The notes: generated by a model not told the origin, from the sequence alone. A stretch of DNA of 64,000 nt from Rhodospirillales bacterium (GCA_016710335.1 JADJXQ010000008.1:72067-136066); one strand, 5' to 3'; shown: positions 7,799-17,136, numbered from the stretch's first letter. A program made the numbers and translations.

Positions 7799-9010
7799 AT
7801 GAAACTGTTGAAACTGGCACTGGCGTCGACGGCGATGGTCGCCTTCGGGGGTCTCGCGCAGGCGGAGATCTCCGATGACGTGGTCAAGATCGGCGTCCTC
7901 AACGACCGCTCCGGCGTCTATGCCGATCTGTCGGGCGAGGGCTCGGTCGTTGCCGCCCGAATGGCGGTCGAGGACTTCGGGGGCAAGGTCGACGGCAAGG
8001 CGATCGAGGTGCTCTCCGCCGACCACCAGAACAAGACGGACATCGGCTCGTCGATCGCGCGGCAATGGATCGACCAAGATGGCGTCGACGTGATCGTCGA
8101 CGTGCCGACCTCGTCGGTGGCGCTCGCCATACAGCAGGTGACCTCGGAGAAGGACACCGCGTTTCTCAACAGCGGCGCGGCGACCACGGCGCTGACCAAC
8201 GACCAGTGCGCGCCGACCTTCGTGCACTGGACCTACGACACCTACGCACTCTCCGTCGGCACCGGCAAGGCGATGGTGGAAGAGGGCGGCAAGACCTGGT
8301 TCTTTCTGACGGCGGATTACGCCTTCGGGCATCAGTTGCAGAAGGACACGGCGGCGGTGATCGAAGCCAACGGCGGCAAGGTCATCGGCGAAGTGAACCA
8401 CCCGTTGTCCACCGCGGACTTCTCGTCGTTCCTGCTGCAGGCCCAGGCTTCGGGCGCCGATGTGATCGGCCTCGCCAACGCCGGCACAGATATGACCAAC
8501 TCGGTCAAGCAGGCAAACTCCTTCGGCATCGTCCAGAGCGGCCAGAAGCTCGCGGCGCTGCTCGGCTTCATCGCCGACATCCACGCCCTCGGCCTCGACG
8601 TCGCGCAAGGCCTGACACTCACCACCGGCTTCTACTGGGATCGCACCGACGAGACCCGCAAGTTCGCCGAGCGCTTCGCGGAGCGGATGAACGGCCAGAA
8701 GCCGACCATGATCCACGCCGGCGTCTATTCGGGGGTCATGCATTACCTCAAGGCCGTCGAGGAGATCGACGACGACGGCGGCGAGGCGGCGGTCACGCAG
8801 ATGAAGAAGATGCCGATCAACGACTGGTTCGCCGAGAACGGCATGATCCGCGAGGATGGCCGCATGGTGCATGACATGTACCTGGTGCAGGTGAAGAAGC
8901 CGAGCGAGTCCAAGGAGCCCTGGGACTACTACACCATCGTTCGCACCATTCCGGGCGACGAGGCGTTCCAGCCGCTCGACAAGAGCACCTGCAAGCTGGT
9001 CAAGAAATGA
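7799..9010 (+). CDS. livK: Periplasmic amino-acid binding protein of the Liv transporter
   Basis: Solute-binding protein (Peripla_BP_6 family) of 403 residues. A clear signal peptide (MKLLKLALASTAMVAFGG, cleavage after AQA near residue 22) is followed by the typical IGVLNDRSG strand and the lobe with AADHQNK-like binding loop near 80. The ATG at 7799 follows GGGAGG at ideal spacing. It is longer than E. coli LivK (about 370), as in the alphaproteobacterial subgroup with uncertain substrates, so amides, urea or short acids are also possible ligands. The last 26 bases are duplicated just after the stop. Confidence 0.9.
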   Translation: MKLLKLALASTAMVAFGGLAQAEISDDVVKIGVLNDRSGVYADLSGEGSVVAARMAVEDFGGKVDGKAIEVLSADHQNKTDIGSSIARQWIDQDGVDVIVDVPTSSVALAIQQVTSEKDTAFLNSGAATTALTNDQCAPTFVHWTYDTYALSVGTGKAMVEEGGKTWFFLTADYAFGHQLQKDTAAVIEANGGKVIGEVNHPLSTADFSSFLLQAQASGADVIGLANAGTDMTNSVKQANSFGIVQSGQKLAALLGFIADIHALGLDVAQGLTLTTGFYWDRTDETRKFAERFAERMNGQKPTMIHAGVYSGVMHYLKAVEEIDDDGGEAAVTQMKKMPINDWFAENGMIREDGRMVHDMYLVQVKKPSESKEPWDYYTIVRTIPGDEAFQPLDKSTCKLVKK

Positions 9011-9038
9011 CACACCTGCAAGCTGGTCAAGAAATGAC
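8986..9038 (+). repeat. Tandem duplication of the binding-protein gene end
   Basis: The 26 bases 8986-9011, covering the last eight codons and the stop, recur exactly at 9013-9038 (period 27). The second copy lies after the stop and is not translated as part of the protein. It looks like a recent slippage duplication. Confidence 0.9.
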
Positions 9039-9123
9039 CGGCTGACGGCTTTCCGTTCAATGTCCCGGGGCGCATCGCCGCTCCGGGACCCCGTCACTCG
9101 GAACCCAGCGAGGGAAACGACGC

Positions 9124-10014
9124 GTGCAGACGTTCCTCGGTGTCCCGGCGCCCCTGCTCTTCGGGCAATTGCTGATCGGCCTCATCAACGGGTCGTTCTA
9201 TGCGCTGTTGAGTCTCGGGCTGGCGGTGATCTTCGGCGTCCTCAACATCATCAACTTCGCCCACGGCGCGTTTTACATGGTGGGCGCGTTCGCCGGCTGG
9301 ATGCTGCTCAATTATCTCGGCATCGGCTACTGGCCGGCGCTGATCCTGGCGCCGCTGATCGTCGGCGCCATCGGCATCGTCATCGAGCGGAGCCTTTTGT
9401 CGCGGCTCTACGACCTTGACCATCTCTACGGGCTGCTGCTGACCTTCGGGCTGGCGATGATCATCGAGGGCGTGTTCATCAATTTCTATGGCGTGTCCGG
9501 CCAACCGTACGCACCGCCGCAGGCACTGTCCGGCGGCTACAATCTCGGCTTCATGTTTCTGCCGGCGTACCGGGGCTGGGTCGTGGTGGCCTCGCTGCTC
9601 GTCTGTTTCGGCACCTGGCTTCTCGTCGAGCGCACCCAGCTCGGCGCCTACCTCCGCGCGGCGGTGGAGAACCGCGAGCTGGTGCGGGCGTTCGGCGTCA
9701 ACGTGCCGTTGATGATGACGCTGACGTATGGATTCGCGGTCGCCCTCGCCGGCTTCGCCGGCATCCTCGCCGGCCCGGTCTACACGGTGAGCCCGGTCAT
9801 GGGCCAGAACATGATCATTGTCGTGTTCGCCATCGTCGTCATCGGCGGCATGGGGTCGATCCTCGGCTCGATCGTTACCGGCATCGGCATCGGCCTGGTC
9901 GAGGGCCTGACCCGCACCTTCTGGCCGGAGGCATCGTCGACAGCCGTGTTCGTGATCATGGCGATCGTGCTCATCATCCGCCCGCACGGCCTGTTCGGAA
10001 GGCCGCGGGAATGA
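9124..10014 (+). CDS. livH: Branched-chain amino-acid ABC transporter permease LivH
   Basis: Inner-membrane permease, 296 residues with about eight hydrophobic segments. The N-terminal NGSFYALLSLGLAVIFGVLN and NFAHGAFYMVGA stretch is characteristic of LivH. The EAA-like loop (VRAFGVNVPLMMTLTYGFAV, near residue 190) contacts the ATPases. GTG at 9124 follows GAGGGAAAC. It overlaps livM by four bases (ATGA). Confidence 0.93.
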   Translation: MQTFLGVPAPLLFGQLLIGLINGSFYALLSLGLAVIFGVLNIINFAHGAFYMVGAFAGWMLLNYLGIGYWPALILAPLIVGAIGIVIERSLLSRLYDLDHLYGLLLTFGLAMIIEGVFINFYGVSGQPYAPPQALSGGYNLGFMFLPAYRGWVVVASLLVCFGTWLLVERTQLGAYLRAAVENRELVRAFGVNVPLMMTLTYGFAVALAGFAGILAGPVYTVSPVMGQNMIIVVFAIVVIGGMGSILGSIVTGIGIGLVEGLTRTFWPEASSTAVFVIMAIVLIIRPHGLFGRPRE

Positions 10015-10976
10015 GCGAAGCCGTCGTGCACTCCACGCCCAAGCCGAACCGCCGGGCCGTTGGCTGGATTCTCGCCGCGATCGGCCTGGCGATCCTGCTC
10101 GTCGCCCCCTTCCTCGGCATCTACCCGATTTTCCTCATGAAGCTGATGTGCTTCGCGCTGTTCGCTGCCGCGTTCAACCTGATGCTGGGGTACGTGGGGC
10201 TGTTGTCGTTCGGCCACGCCGCGTTCTTCGGCATGAGCGCCTACGTGGCCGGCCATGCGGTGAAGGTGTGGGGCGTCGGGACCATCCTCGGCATCGCCGG
10301 CGGCACGCTGGCGGCGGCGATCATGGGCGTCGTGTTCGGCGCCATCGCCATTCGCCAGCGCGGCATCTATTTCGCGATGATCACGCTCGCCCTGGCGCAG
10401 ATGGTCTATTTCTTCTGTCTGCAGGCGCCCTTCACCCACGGCGAGGACGGCATCCAGGGCATCCCGCGCGGCTCCGTGTTCGGGCTCGTGAACCTGCATG
10501 ACCCTCTCGCCATGTACTACTTCGTCGCGGCCATCTTCCTTGCGGGGTACCTGATCATCTATCGGACCGTGAATTCTCCGTTCGGCGAGGCCTTGAAGGG
10601 CATCCGCGAGAACGAGCCGCGGATGATCTCGCTCGGATATCCGGTGGCGCGCATCAAGGTTGCGGCGTTCACCATTTCGGCGGCGTTGACCGGGCTCGCC
10701 GGCGCCACCAAGGCCATAGTGTTCCAGACCGCGACCTTGACCGACGTGCACTGGCACATGTCGGGCGAGGTGGTGCTGATGACCCTGATCGGCGGCATGG
10801 GCACGGTGTTCGGCCCGGTAGTCGGCGCCGGCGTTATCATCGCGCTGCAGAACTACCTCGCCACCATCGGCTCGTGGGTGACGGTGGTGATGGGCACGAT
10901 CTTCGTCGTCTGCGTGCTCACCTTCCGCCGCGGCATCGTCGGCGAACTGCAGTCGCGCCTGAAGCTGTTCGGCTGA
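10011..10976 (+). CDS. livM: Branched-chain amino-acid ABC transporter permease LivM
   Basis: Partner permease of LivH, 321 residues with about nine membrane segments. LGYVGLLSFGHAAFFGMSAY near residue 60 is the family hallmark, and the coupling loop GIRENEPRMISLGYPV lies near 200. Start ATG overlaps the livH stop. Last gene of the liv operon; no strong terminator follows, and the next gene converges from the opposite strand 34 bases away. Confidence 0.93.
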   Translation: MSEAVVHSTPKPNRRAVGWILAAIGLAILLVAPFLGIYPIFLMKLMCFALFAAAFNLMLGYVGLLSFGHAAFFGMSAYVAGHAVKVWGVGTILGIAGGTLAAAIMGVVFGAIAIRQRGIYFAMITLALAQMVYFFCLQAPFTHGEDGIQGIPRGSVFGLVNLHDPLAMYYFVAAIFLAGYLIIYRTVNSPFGEALKGIRENEPRMISLGYPVARIKVAAFTISAALTGLAGATKAIVFQTATLTDVHWHMSGEVVLMTLIGGMGTVFGPVVGAGVIIALQNYLATIGSWVTVVMGTIFVVCVLTFRRGIVGELQSRLKLFG

Positions 10977-11010
10977 GAGCCGACCGGAGCGGGAGCACCA
11001 GGGCCAAGGT

Positions 11011-12597
11011 CTACAGCTCGTCCAGCTTCTGCAGCATTTCGTCCTGGGTGCGGAGCGAAGTGGCGGAGGCGTTGTAGACGGTCTGGGTCTTGATCATCTT
11101 CGCGAACTCGTCCGCCATGTCGACATTGGAAAGCTCGCGGGCGCCCGGCATCAAGAGACCGACGCCGTCCTCGCCGGCGACGCCGATGCTCGCCGCGCCG
11201 GAGTCTGCGGATGCGGCGAACAGGTTGCCACTGACCATACTGAGCCCGTCGGCGTTGGTGAAGTTGGCGAGCGCGACGCGGTAGAGGTTCCGCGTCAGGC
11301 CGCTCTCGAAGCGGCCGACCACGTGCCCCAACTGGTCAAAGGAGACGCCGGCGAGGTTCGAGGCCGGGAAGCCGTCCTGGCTGTAGTTCCCGCCCCGGAA
11401 GCCGCCTGCGAATTGGGTGACGGCGCCGAGGTCGAACGAGAAGGTGCTGGTGGCTCCACCGGCGAGGGAGACGGCCACGCCGTACTGTCCCGCCCCCGCC
11501 AGCGTCCCGTCCGGGTTGAAAGTCAGCGGCTGGCCGAGCACGCCGGCGGCGGCAACGGTCGCCGGCAGCGCGGCGGTTTCGTCGGCCGCGAGCGGGGTTG
11601 CCGGATCGACGGTCAGCGAGGCTCCGTCCGGCGCAATGGACTTGACCGTGTAGACGCCGTTGTTGACGGCGGTGCCGGCGATGGTGATGGCGTCGCCGGC
11701 GGCAAGGCCGGCAAAGGCGTTGCCCACCAGCCGGCCGTCACTCGTGCTCCGAATTCCGATAGTGGCGGTCGCGGCATCGAACACCATGTTCTCGTCGGCG
11801 CCGATGCTGCGGGAAAAATCTGCCGGTGGCGCGATAGCCACAGAGCCGGCGCCGCCGACGTCTGCGATGTCGAACCGCCAACTGTTGGCGATCGGGTCCT
11901 TGATGAAGCGGCTCTCCAGCATCCAGGCGTTGCCCGCGGTGTCGACGCCATGGATGGGGAAGGATTCGAGGGTCGCGGCGGGGCTGTCCGGCGGAAGGTT
12001 GAGGGCGAGCTTGGCACTGGTGGTCGCTTCGCCGATTCTGCCGAACGCCGCGCCGTCGACGCGCAGCGCATGCAGGCCGCCGAGATCGCCGCCGTAGCTG
12101 CCGGCCGGGTTGTAGTCCCAGCCCTGCAGATAGAAGCCGTTCTTGTCGACCAGGTAGCCTTCCTGCACGGTGATCGGGGCGCCGCCGATGCCGGCGACGG
12201 TGTTGTCCGGTCCGATGCCGGTGGCGAACGTGCCGTCGCGGGTGAACAGCGCTTCGCCCGAGCCGTCGGGGTGCGGATTGACCACGAAGAAGCCCCGGCC
12301 GCCGTTGATTGCCAGGTCGAGGGCGCCGCCCGAGGATTCGATCTCTCCCGGCGTGCCGATGCGCGCATAGCTCTTGGCGATCGACCCGCCGAAATCGGCG
12401 TGTGACGATCCGGCGGCCGAGGCGCCGCTTCCACTCTGATTGGAGACGCTCCGGCTCAACACGGTCGCGAACTGCACATCGGTCCGCTTGTAGCCTCCGG
12501 TCTTGAGGTTGGCGATGTTGCCGGCGATCGCGTTCATCGCGTCGCTCTGGCTGTTCATGCCGTGGACGCTGGCGGCGAAGAGGCCAAGAAGGCTCAT
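11011..12597 (-). CDS. Second flagellar hook-like protein (FlgE family)
   Basis: A 528-residue member of the FlgE/FlgF/FlgG family. The N terminus (MSLLGLFAASVHGMNSQSDA, then NIANLKTGGYKRTDVQF) and the C-terminal coiled region (ELSNVDMADEFAKMIKTQTV) match hook proteins, and LDLAINGGRGFFVV is the usual FlgE-type strand. A central insert of about 45 residues near 290-335 (AFAGLAAGDAITIAGTAVNN) resembles an insert in FlgL of this window. A true flgE lies at 32363, so this is a paralogue. ATG at 12597 has a sigma-54-like promoter 47 bases upstream, divergent from flgI. Confidence 0.85.
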   Translation of the reverse strand: MSLLGLFAASVHGMNSQSDAMNAIAGNIANLKTGGYKRTDVQFATVLSRSVSNQSGSGASAAGSSHADFGGSIAKSYARIGTPGEIESSGGALDLAINGGRGFFVVNPHPDGSGEALFTRDGTFATGIGPDNTVAGIGGAPITVQEGYLVDKNGFYLQGWDYNPAGSYGGDLGGLHALRVDGAAFGRIGEATTSAKLALNLPPDSPAATLESFPIHGVDTAGNAWMLESRFIKDPIANSWRFDIADVGGAGSVAIAPPADFSRSIGADENMVFDAATATIGIRSTSDGRLVGNAFAGLAAGDAITIAGTAVNNGVYTVKSIAPDGASLTVDPATPLAADETAALPATVAAAGVLGQPLTFNPDGTLAGAGQYGVAVSLAGGATSTFSFDLGAVTQFAGGFRGGNYSQDGFPASNLAGVSFDQLGHVVGRFESGLTRNLYRVALANFTNADGLSMVSGNLFAASADSGAASIGVAGEDGVGLLMPGARELSNVDMADEFAKMIKTQTVYNASATSLRTQDEMLQKLDEL

Positions 12598-12643
12598 GGG
12601 GCGGCTCCGGGTGTGGCTGATCGTCTGGTTCCGCCCTTGGCTC

Positions 12644-12658
12644 GCAAGGCGGATGCCA
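12644..12658 (-). promoter_or_regulatory. Sigma-54-type promoter for the hook-like gene
   Basis: On the minus strand the sequence TGGCATCCGCCTTGC has GG and GC at the exact -24/-12 spacing and differs from TGGCACGNNNNTTGC at two positions. It is 47 bases before the start codon. FlbD, an activator for this sigma factor, is encoded at 39366. Confidence 0.65.
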
Positions 12659-12890
12659 ACAGACCGAGCAAAGCGGACGCGAACCCCGTGTGCGAGGGCA
12701 ACTGCGGCACGCCGTGGGCACTGCAGTTGGCGGTGGCCCCGCGGCGGCGCCTCCCGCACTTCCCTGCAGACGCCGAGCGCCCGGCAGATCTTGCCGGGGC
12801 CGGTCGAGACTTTCCGCCCGTCGCCGCTCAGGCGTCCTGGTGCCGGGGATATAATGTTGATGTTTCAGTAGGATAACCCGCAGCAGCAGT

Positions 12891-12905
12891 TGGCACGGCA
12901 TTCGC
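12891..12905 (+). promoter_or_regulatory. Sigma-54-type promoter for flgI
   Basis: TGGCACGGCATTCGC matches TGGCACGNNNNTTGC with one change (TTGC to TCGC) and keeps the GG and GC dinucleotides at the right distance. It lies 42 bases before the flgI ATG and is divergent from the promoter at 12644-12658, so both could share one enhancer-bound FlbD. Confidence 0.7.
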
Positions 12906-12946
12906 TTACAGGGTGGCGGATCATCACCATCGGAACCACCGGGATC

Positions 12947-14098
12947 ATGACTTCGCGTTTCCGTCCGCCGTCGCTCCGCCCCCTCGCCCGCCTGCTCGGC
13001 GCCGTGCTGCTCGCCACTGTCCTCGGCGCGGCGATCGGCGCCGAGGCGCACGCCGTGTCCCGCATCAAGGACATCACCACCTTCGAAGGTGTGCGCGACA
13101 ACCAACTCGTCGGGTACGGTCTGGTCGTCGGCCTCAATGGCACCGGCGACGCGTTGCGCGACGGCGGCTTCACCAAGCAGAGCCTGCTCAGCATGCTGAA
13201 CCGGCTGGGGGTCAAGCCGACCGAGGACGGGCTTACCTCGAAGAACGTCGCGGCCGTTATGGTAACGGCGTCGCTGCCGCCGTTCTCCCGCCAGGGCAGC
13301 CGCGTCGATGTCAACGTCAGCGCCCTCGGCGACGCCAAGAGCCTCCTCGGAGGCACGCTTCTGGTCACGCCGCTGCTCGGCGCCGACGGAGAGGTCTACG
13401 CGGTCGGCCAGGGACAAGTCGGCGTCGGCGGCTTCTCCGCCGAAGGCGCCGCCGCAAGCATCACCCGAGGCGTGCCGACAAGCGGGCGCATCGCCGGCGG
13501 CGCCATCGTCGAGCGCGAGATCGACTTTGACTTGCGCGAGTTGCAGTCGGTCAAGCTCAATCTGCGCAACCCGGATTTCACGACCGCTCGCCGGGTGGCT
13601 GACGCCATCAACGCCTTTCTCGGAACCGCCGTGGCCCGGTCTAACGATCCGTCGACGGTCCTGGTGCGGGTGCCGCAGTCCTACCAGTACCGGGCGGTCG
13701 ATCTCCTGACCGATATCGAGCAGCTCCGTATCCAGCCGGACCAGCTCGCCCGTGTGGTGGTCGGCGAGCAGTCGGGGGTCATCGTCATGGGCGAGAACGT
13801 GCGCGTCTCCACGGTCGCCATCGCCCAGGGCAACCTCACCATACGCATCAGCGAGGCACCGCAAGTGTCGCAGCCGGCGCCTCTCGCCGACGCCGGGCAA
13901 ACCGTGGTGGTGCCCCGCACCCAGATCGAGGTGGACGATGAGGACGGCAACCGCATAGCGGTGGTGCCGACCGGCGTGACCCTGCAGGAGCTGGTCAACG
14001 GCCTCAACGCACTTGGTCTCGGACCGCGCGACATGATCACGATCTTGCAGACGATCAAGGCCGCCGGCGCGCTGCACGCCGAACTGGAGATCATGTGA
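12947..14098 (+). CDS. flgI: Flagellar P-ring protein FlgI
   Basis: Periplasmic P-ring subunit that surrounds the rod. The 383-residue product has a signal peptide (MTSRFRPPSLRPLARLLGAV, cleavage after AHA) and the family start SRIKDITTFEGVRDNQLVGYG. The C-terminal TLQELVNGLNALGLGPRDMI is also typical. ATG at 12947 gives the normal leader; upstream in-frame codons (from a TTG at 12890) overlap the promoter. The stop overlaps the start of the flgJ-like gene (TGATG). Confidence 0.95.
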   Translation: MTSRFRPPSLRPLARLLGAVLLATVLGAAIGAEAHAVSRIKDITTFEGVRDNQLVGYGLVVGLNGTGDALRDGGFTKQSLLSMLNRLGVKPTEDGLTSKNVAAVMVTASLPPFSRQGSRVDVNVSALGDAKSLLGGTLLVTPLLGADGEVYAVGQGQVGVGGFSAEGAAASITRGVPTSGRIAGGAIVEREIDFDLRELQSVKLNLRNPDFTTARRVADAINAFLGTAVARSNDPSTVLVRVPQSYQYRAVDLLTDIEQLRIQPDQLARVVVGEQSGVIVMGENVRVSTVAIAQGNLTIRISEAPQVSQPAPLADAGQTVVVPRTQIEVDDEDGNRIAVVPTGVTLQELVNGLNALGLGPRDMITILQTIKAAGALHAELEIM

Positions 14099-14430
14099 TG
14101 CCGTCCGCGAGCGCACTTCAGGCGACGACGGCCGCCGCTGCCGGCGCCGGGCGTCTGCCGGCCTTTGGAGGCGCCCGTGACCGGGCGGCGCTGGAAAGTA
14201 CCGCCCGCGAATTCGAGGCGGTGTTTCTCGGGCAGATGCTGCAGCCGATGTTCGCGGGCGTCGGCGCCGAGGAACCGTTCGGCGGCGGCATGGCGGAGGA
14301 CATGTGGCAGACGATGCTGGCCGACGAATACGGCAAGGCCGTCTCCAAGAGCGGCGGCATCGGCATCGCCGACGCGGTGGTCCGCGAAATCCTCAGAACG
14401 CAGGAAATTGAACAGGGTGAACGGCCGTGA
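14098..14430 (+). CDS. flgJ: FlgJ-like rod-binding protein (no muramidase domain)
   Basis: A 110-residue protein consisting only of the rod-binding domain: EFEAVFLGQMLQPMF near residue 40, then EDMWQTMLADEYGKAVS and GIGIADAVVREI. Enterobacterial FlgJ carries an added peptidoglycan hydrolase domain that is absent here, as is usual in alphaproteobacteria. It probably caps or chaperones rod assembly in the periplasm. Overlaps flgI and flgN by a few bases, implying coupled translation. Confidence 0.85.
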   Translation: MPSASALQATTAAAAGAGRLPAFGGARDRAALESTAREFEAVFLGQMLQPMFAGVGAEEPFGGGMAEDMWQTMLADEYGKAVSKSGGIGIADAVVREILRTQEIEQGERP

Positions 14431-14882
14431 ACGAGACCAAGGCGACCAGGCTGGCAACCGGCGTCGGCGAGGCGATGGAACAGCTCATCGACATTCTGAA
14501 GCGCGAGAACCAGGCGCTCATCGAGCGCGACACCGCGGCGGTCGCCGGCATGGTGCGGGAGAAGGCCGCCGCCGCCCGCGCCTATGAGTTGAAGATGAAG
14601 GCGCTATGTGAGGCGCTGAACGACCTCGGAAACCTGGACGGCCGCTACACCGAGACCCTGGAGCGCCTCGGCGCTGTGCTGGAGCCACTAGTCGAAGAGA
14701 ACGCCCGCCTCCTCAAGGTCGCGATGGAGGCCAATCGCCGCCTGCTTGCAGCGGTCGGCGAGGCCATCCGCTCGCTCAACCCAATCGCTTCAGCCTACAA
14801 CCCGAAAGGCGCACGCAACGGCGACAAGGCCGCCAAGCCGATGGCGCCGGTCGTCCCGATCAGCGTCGATCACTCCCTGTAG
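14427..14882 (+). CDS. flgN: FlgN-type flagellar chaperone
   Basis: A 151-residue, mostly alpha-helical and charged protein with a long coiled coil (residues 10-115), LIDILKRENQALIERD near the start and a flexible basic C-terminal tail. FlgN family members are cytosolic chaperones for FlgK and FlgL, which are encoded directly downstream. GTG start overlaps the flgJ-like stop (GTGA). Sequence identity in this family is low, so the call leans on size, helix content and position. Confidence 0.7.
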   Translation: MNETKATRLATGVGEAMEQLIDILKRENQALIERDTAAVAGMVREKAAAARAYELKMKALCEALNDLGNLDGRYTETLERLGAVLEPLVEENARLLKVAMEANRRLLAAVGEAIRSLNPIASAYNPKGARNGDKAAKPMAPVVPISVDHSL

Positions 14883-14935
14883 CAGCGGTCTGCGGTCGCC
14901 GTTCGGCGCCACGATCGTCAATAGGAGCAGTCCTG

Positions 14936-17083
14936 ATGTCCGGCAGTCTGTCTACCGCCCTCCAGACCTCGATCAGCGGCCTCAGCGCCAACGAGCGGGC
15001 GCTCAACACGATCGCCAACAACATCTCCAACGTCAACACCAAGGGCTATACCCGCAGGACCGTTGAACAGGAGCAGCGGGTCCTGAACGGGATCGGGGCC
15101 GGGGTGCAGATCACCGAGATCACCCGCAGGGTCGACGAAACCCTGCTGCGGAACCTGCGCCTCGAGCACGCCCGGTTCGGGGCGATAGACGTGCAGCAGA
15201 ACTACTACGACCGCACCCAGGAACTGTTCGGCGCCCCCGGCGACGACAATGCCATCGGCCACACCATCGCCAAATTCGCTGGCGCCATCGAGAGCCTCGC
15301 CATGCAGCCGCAGAACAGCCTCGAGCAGCGCGACGTGGTGCGCTGGGCCGAGCAGACGGCGAGCCAGCTCCGCCGCATGAGCGAAACCGTGCAGGATCTG
15401 CGCCTGCAGGCCGACCGGGAGATCGAGGCAGCCGTCGACGAGGTCAACACGCTGATCAGCCGCATCGCCGACCTCAACGACGACATCGTCCGCAACGGCG
15501 CCGTGCGCCGCGATACGTCCGATTACGAAGACCAGCGGGATGTTGCGCTCGACCGCCTGTCGCAGATCATCGACATCCGCACATTCAACCATTCGGACGG
15601 CGACGTGGTGGTGTTCACCTCCTCCGGGCAGGTTCTGGTCGACACGGTGCCGACCAGCCTCACCCATAACGCGGTGTCGAACGTCGGGGCGACCACGACC
15701 TACAGCGAAGGCGACATCGGCGGCATCACCATCGGGGCCGCCGTCAACGCCAACGACATCACCCGATCGATCCGCGGTGGCGAGCTCAAGGGCCTGATCG
15801 ACATGCGCGACGCCGTGCTCCCCAACATGCAGAGCGAACTGGACGCCCTCGCCGCCGCCCTCCGCGACACCGTCAACCAGGTCCACAACCGCGGCCTCGC
15901 GTTCCCCGGAATGCAGGACATGAGCGGTTCGCGGTCGTTCGTCACGCCGGCGACGCAGACCATCACCTTTTCCGGTGACGGCGACACATCGATGGTGCTG
16001 CTCGACGCCGGCGGCAAGCAGGTGCGCACCGATACCCTGCGCACCCTGTTGGGCGGCGCCGGCGGCAGCATCGACGACGTCGCCAACGCCATCGCCGCCT
16101 TCCTTGGCGCCGACGGCAGCGCCGGAGTGGTGGACGGAAAGCTGGTGGTGGAGGTCAGCAACCCGTCCCGCTATCTCTCGTTCCGCGACGAGGCGGGGAC
16201 CGCGGCCGGAAGCGCCCCGCAAGACGCCGTCATCCGGTTCGACGCGGACGGCGACGGCGCTGCGGACGAGACGGTTTCCGGGTTCTCGAATTTCTTCGGC
16301 CTCAACGACCTCTTTGTGGACGGCCTCCCCGAGAACATCCATGACTCGAACGTGCTCAACGGCACCTTCGCCGCGACGCCGGCGACGCTCACGTTCCGCA
16401 ACGCCGGCGGCGCACTCGGGTCGGTGGCCATCCCGGCCGGAGCCCGGCTCAGCGACATCGTCACCGCCGTCAACAAGGCCGGCATCGGCGTCACCGCCAG
16501 CCTGGTGACGGAAGGCGCCGGCGCCCGGCTCCGCTTCGCCTCCGACGACAGCGCCACCATCTCGGTCACCGACGGCGCCGCCGACACCCTTCTCGCCGAC
16601 ATCGGCCTGCGTGTCGCCGACGTTCGCACCGCCGCCAGCCTCGGGGTCCGCGACGACATTCGCCAGATGCCGTCACTGGTGGCGCGCGGCATCGTCCAGT
16701 GGGACGCCAACCGCGGCGTGGGCGGCGAATACCACGCCAGCATCGGCGACGACACGCTGATCCAGGATCTGGCCGCAAAGCTTTCGGAGAGTCGGACGTT
16801 CGCACCGGCTGGAGCCTTTGCAGCAACGCAAGCTAGCTTCACCCAGTATGCGGGCACGATCCTCGCGCAAAACGCCGCGCTGGGCGCCAGCAACGCCGAC
16901 GACGCCGATTACGCCCGTACCCTGCTCGACTCCATCGAGCATAAGCTCGACAGCGATCGGGGCGTCAACCTCGACGAAGAGATGGCGCAACTGGTCATTT
17001 ACGAGCAGGCCTACGCGGCGAGCGCGCGGGTCATGGGGACGATCAAGTCCATGTTCGAAACCCTCGACCGCATCCTCGGCTGA
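14936..17083 (+). CDS. flgK: Flagellar hook-associated protein FlgK (HAP1)
   Basis: Hook-filament junction protein. The 715-residue product starts with the axial motif LSTALQTSISGLSANERALN and NNISNVNTKGYTRR, and ends with EEMAQLVIYEQAYAASARVM typical of HAP1. The middle (about 330-620) is long compared with the enteric protein (about 550 residues) and is Ala/Gly/Asp-rich with beta character, probably extra surface domains. AGGAG lies about 8 bases before the ATG. Secreted through the flagellar export channel. Confidence 0.94.
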   Translation: MSGSLSTALQTSISGLSANERALNTIANNISNVNTKGYTRRTVEQEQRVLNGIGAGVQITEITRRVDETLLRNLRLEHARFGAIDVQQNYYDRTQELFGAPGDDNAIGHTIAKFAGAIESLAMQPQNSLEQRDVVRWAEQTASQLRRMSETVQDLRLQADREIEAAVDEVNTLISRIADLNDDIVRNGAVRRDTSDYEDQRDVALDRLSQIIDIRTFNHSDGDVVVFTSSGQVLVDTVPTSLTHNAVSNVGATTTYSEGDIGGITIGAAVNANDITRSIRGGELKGLIDMRDAVLPNMQSELDALAAALRDTVNQVHNRGLAFPGMQDMSGSRSFVTPATQTITFSGDGDTSMVLLDAGGKQVRTDTLRTLLGGAGGSIDDVANAIAAFLGADGSAGVVDGKLVVEVSNPSRYLSFRDEAGTAAGSAPQDAVIRFDADGDGAADETVSGFSNFFGLNDLFVDGLPENIHDSNVLNGTFAATPATLTFRNAGGALGSVAIPAGARLSDIVTAVNKAGIGVTASLVTEGAGARLRFASDDSATISVTDGAADTLLADIGLRVADVRTAASLGVRDDIRQMPSLVARGIVQWDANRGVGGEYHASIGDDTLIQDLAAKLSESRTFAPAGAFAATQASFTQYAGTILAQNAALGASNADDADYARTLLDSIEHKLDSDRGVNLDEEMAQLVIYEQAYAASARVMGTIKSMFETLDRILG

Positions 17084-17136
17084 GATCCCGGCCGAGACAG
17101 CACAAGCCGAGACAGGAAAACGAGAGAACGCCCGCC

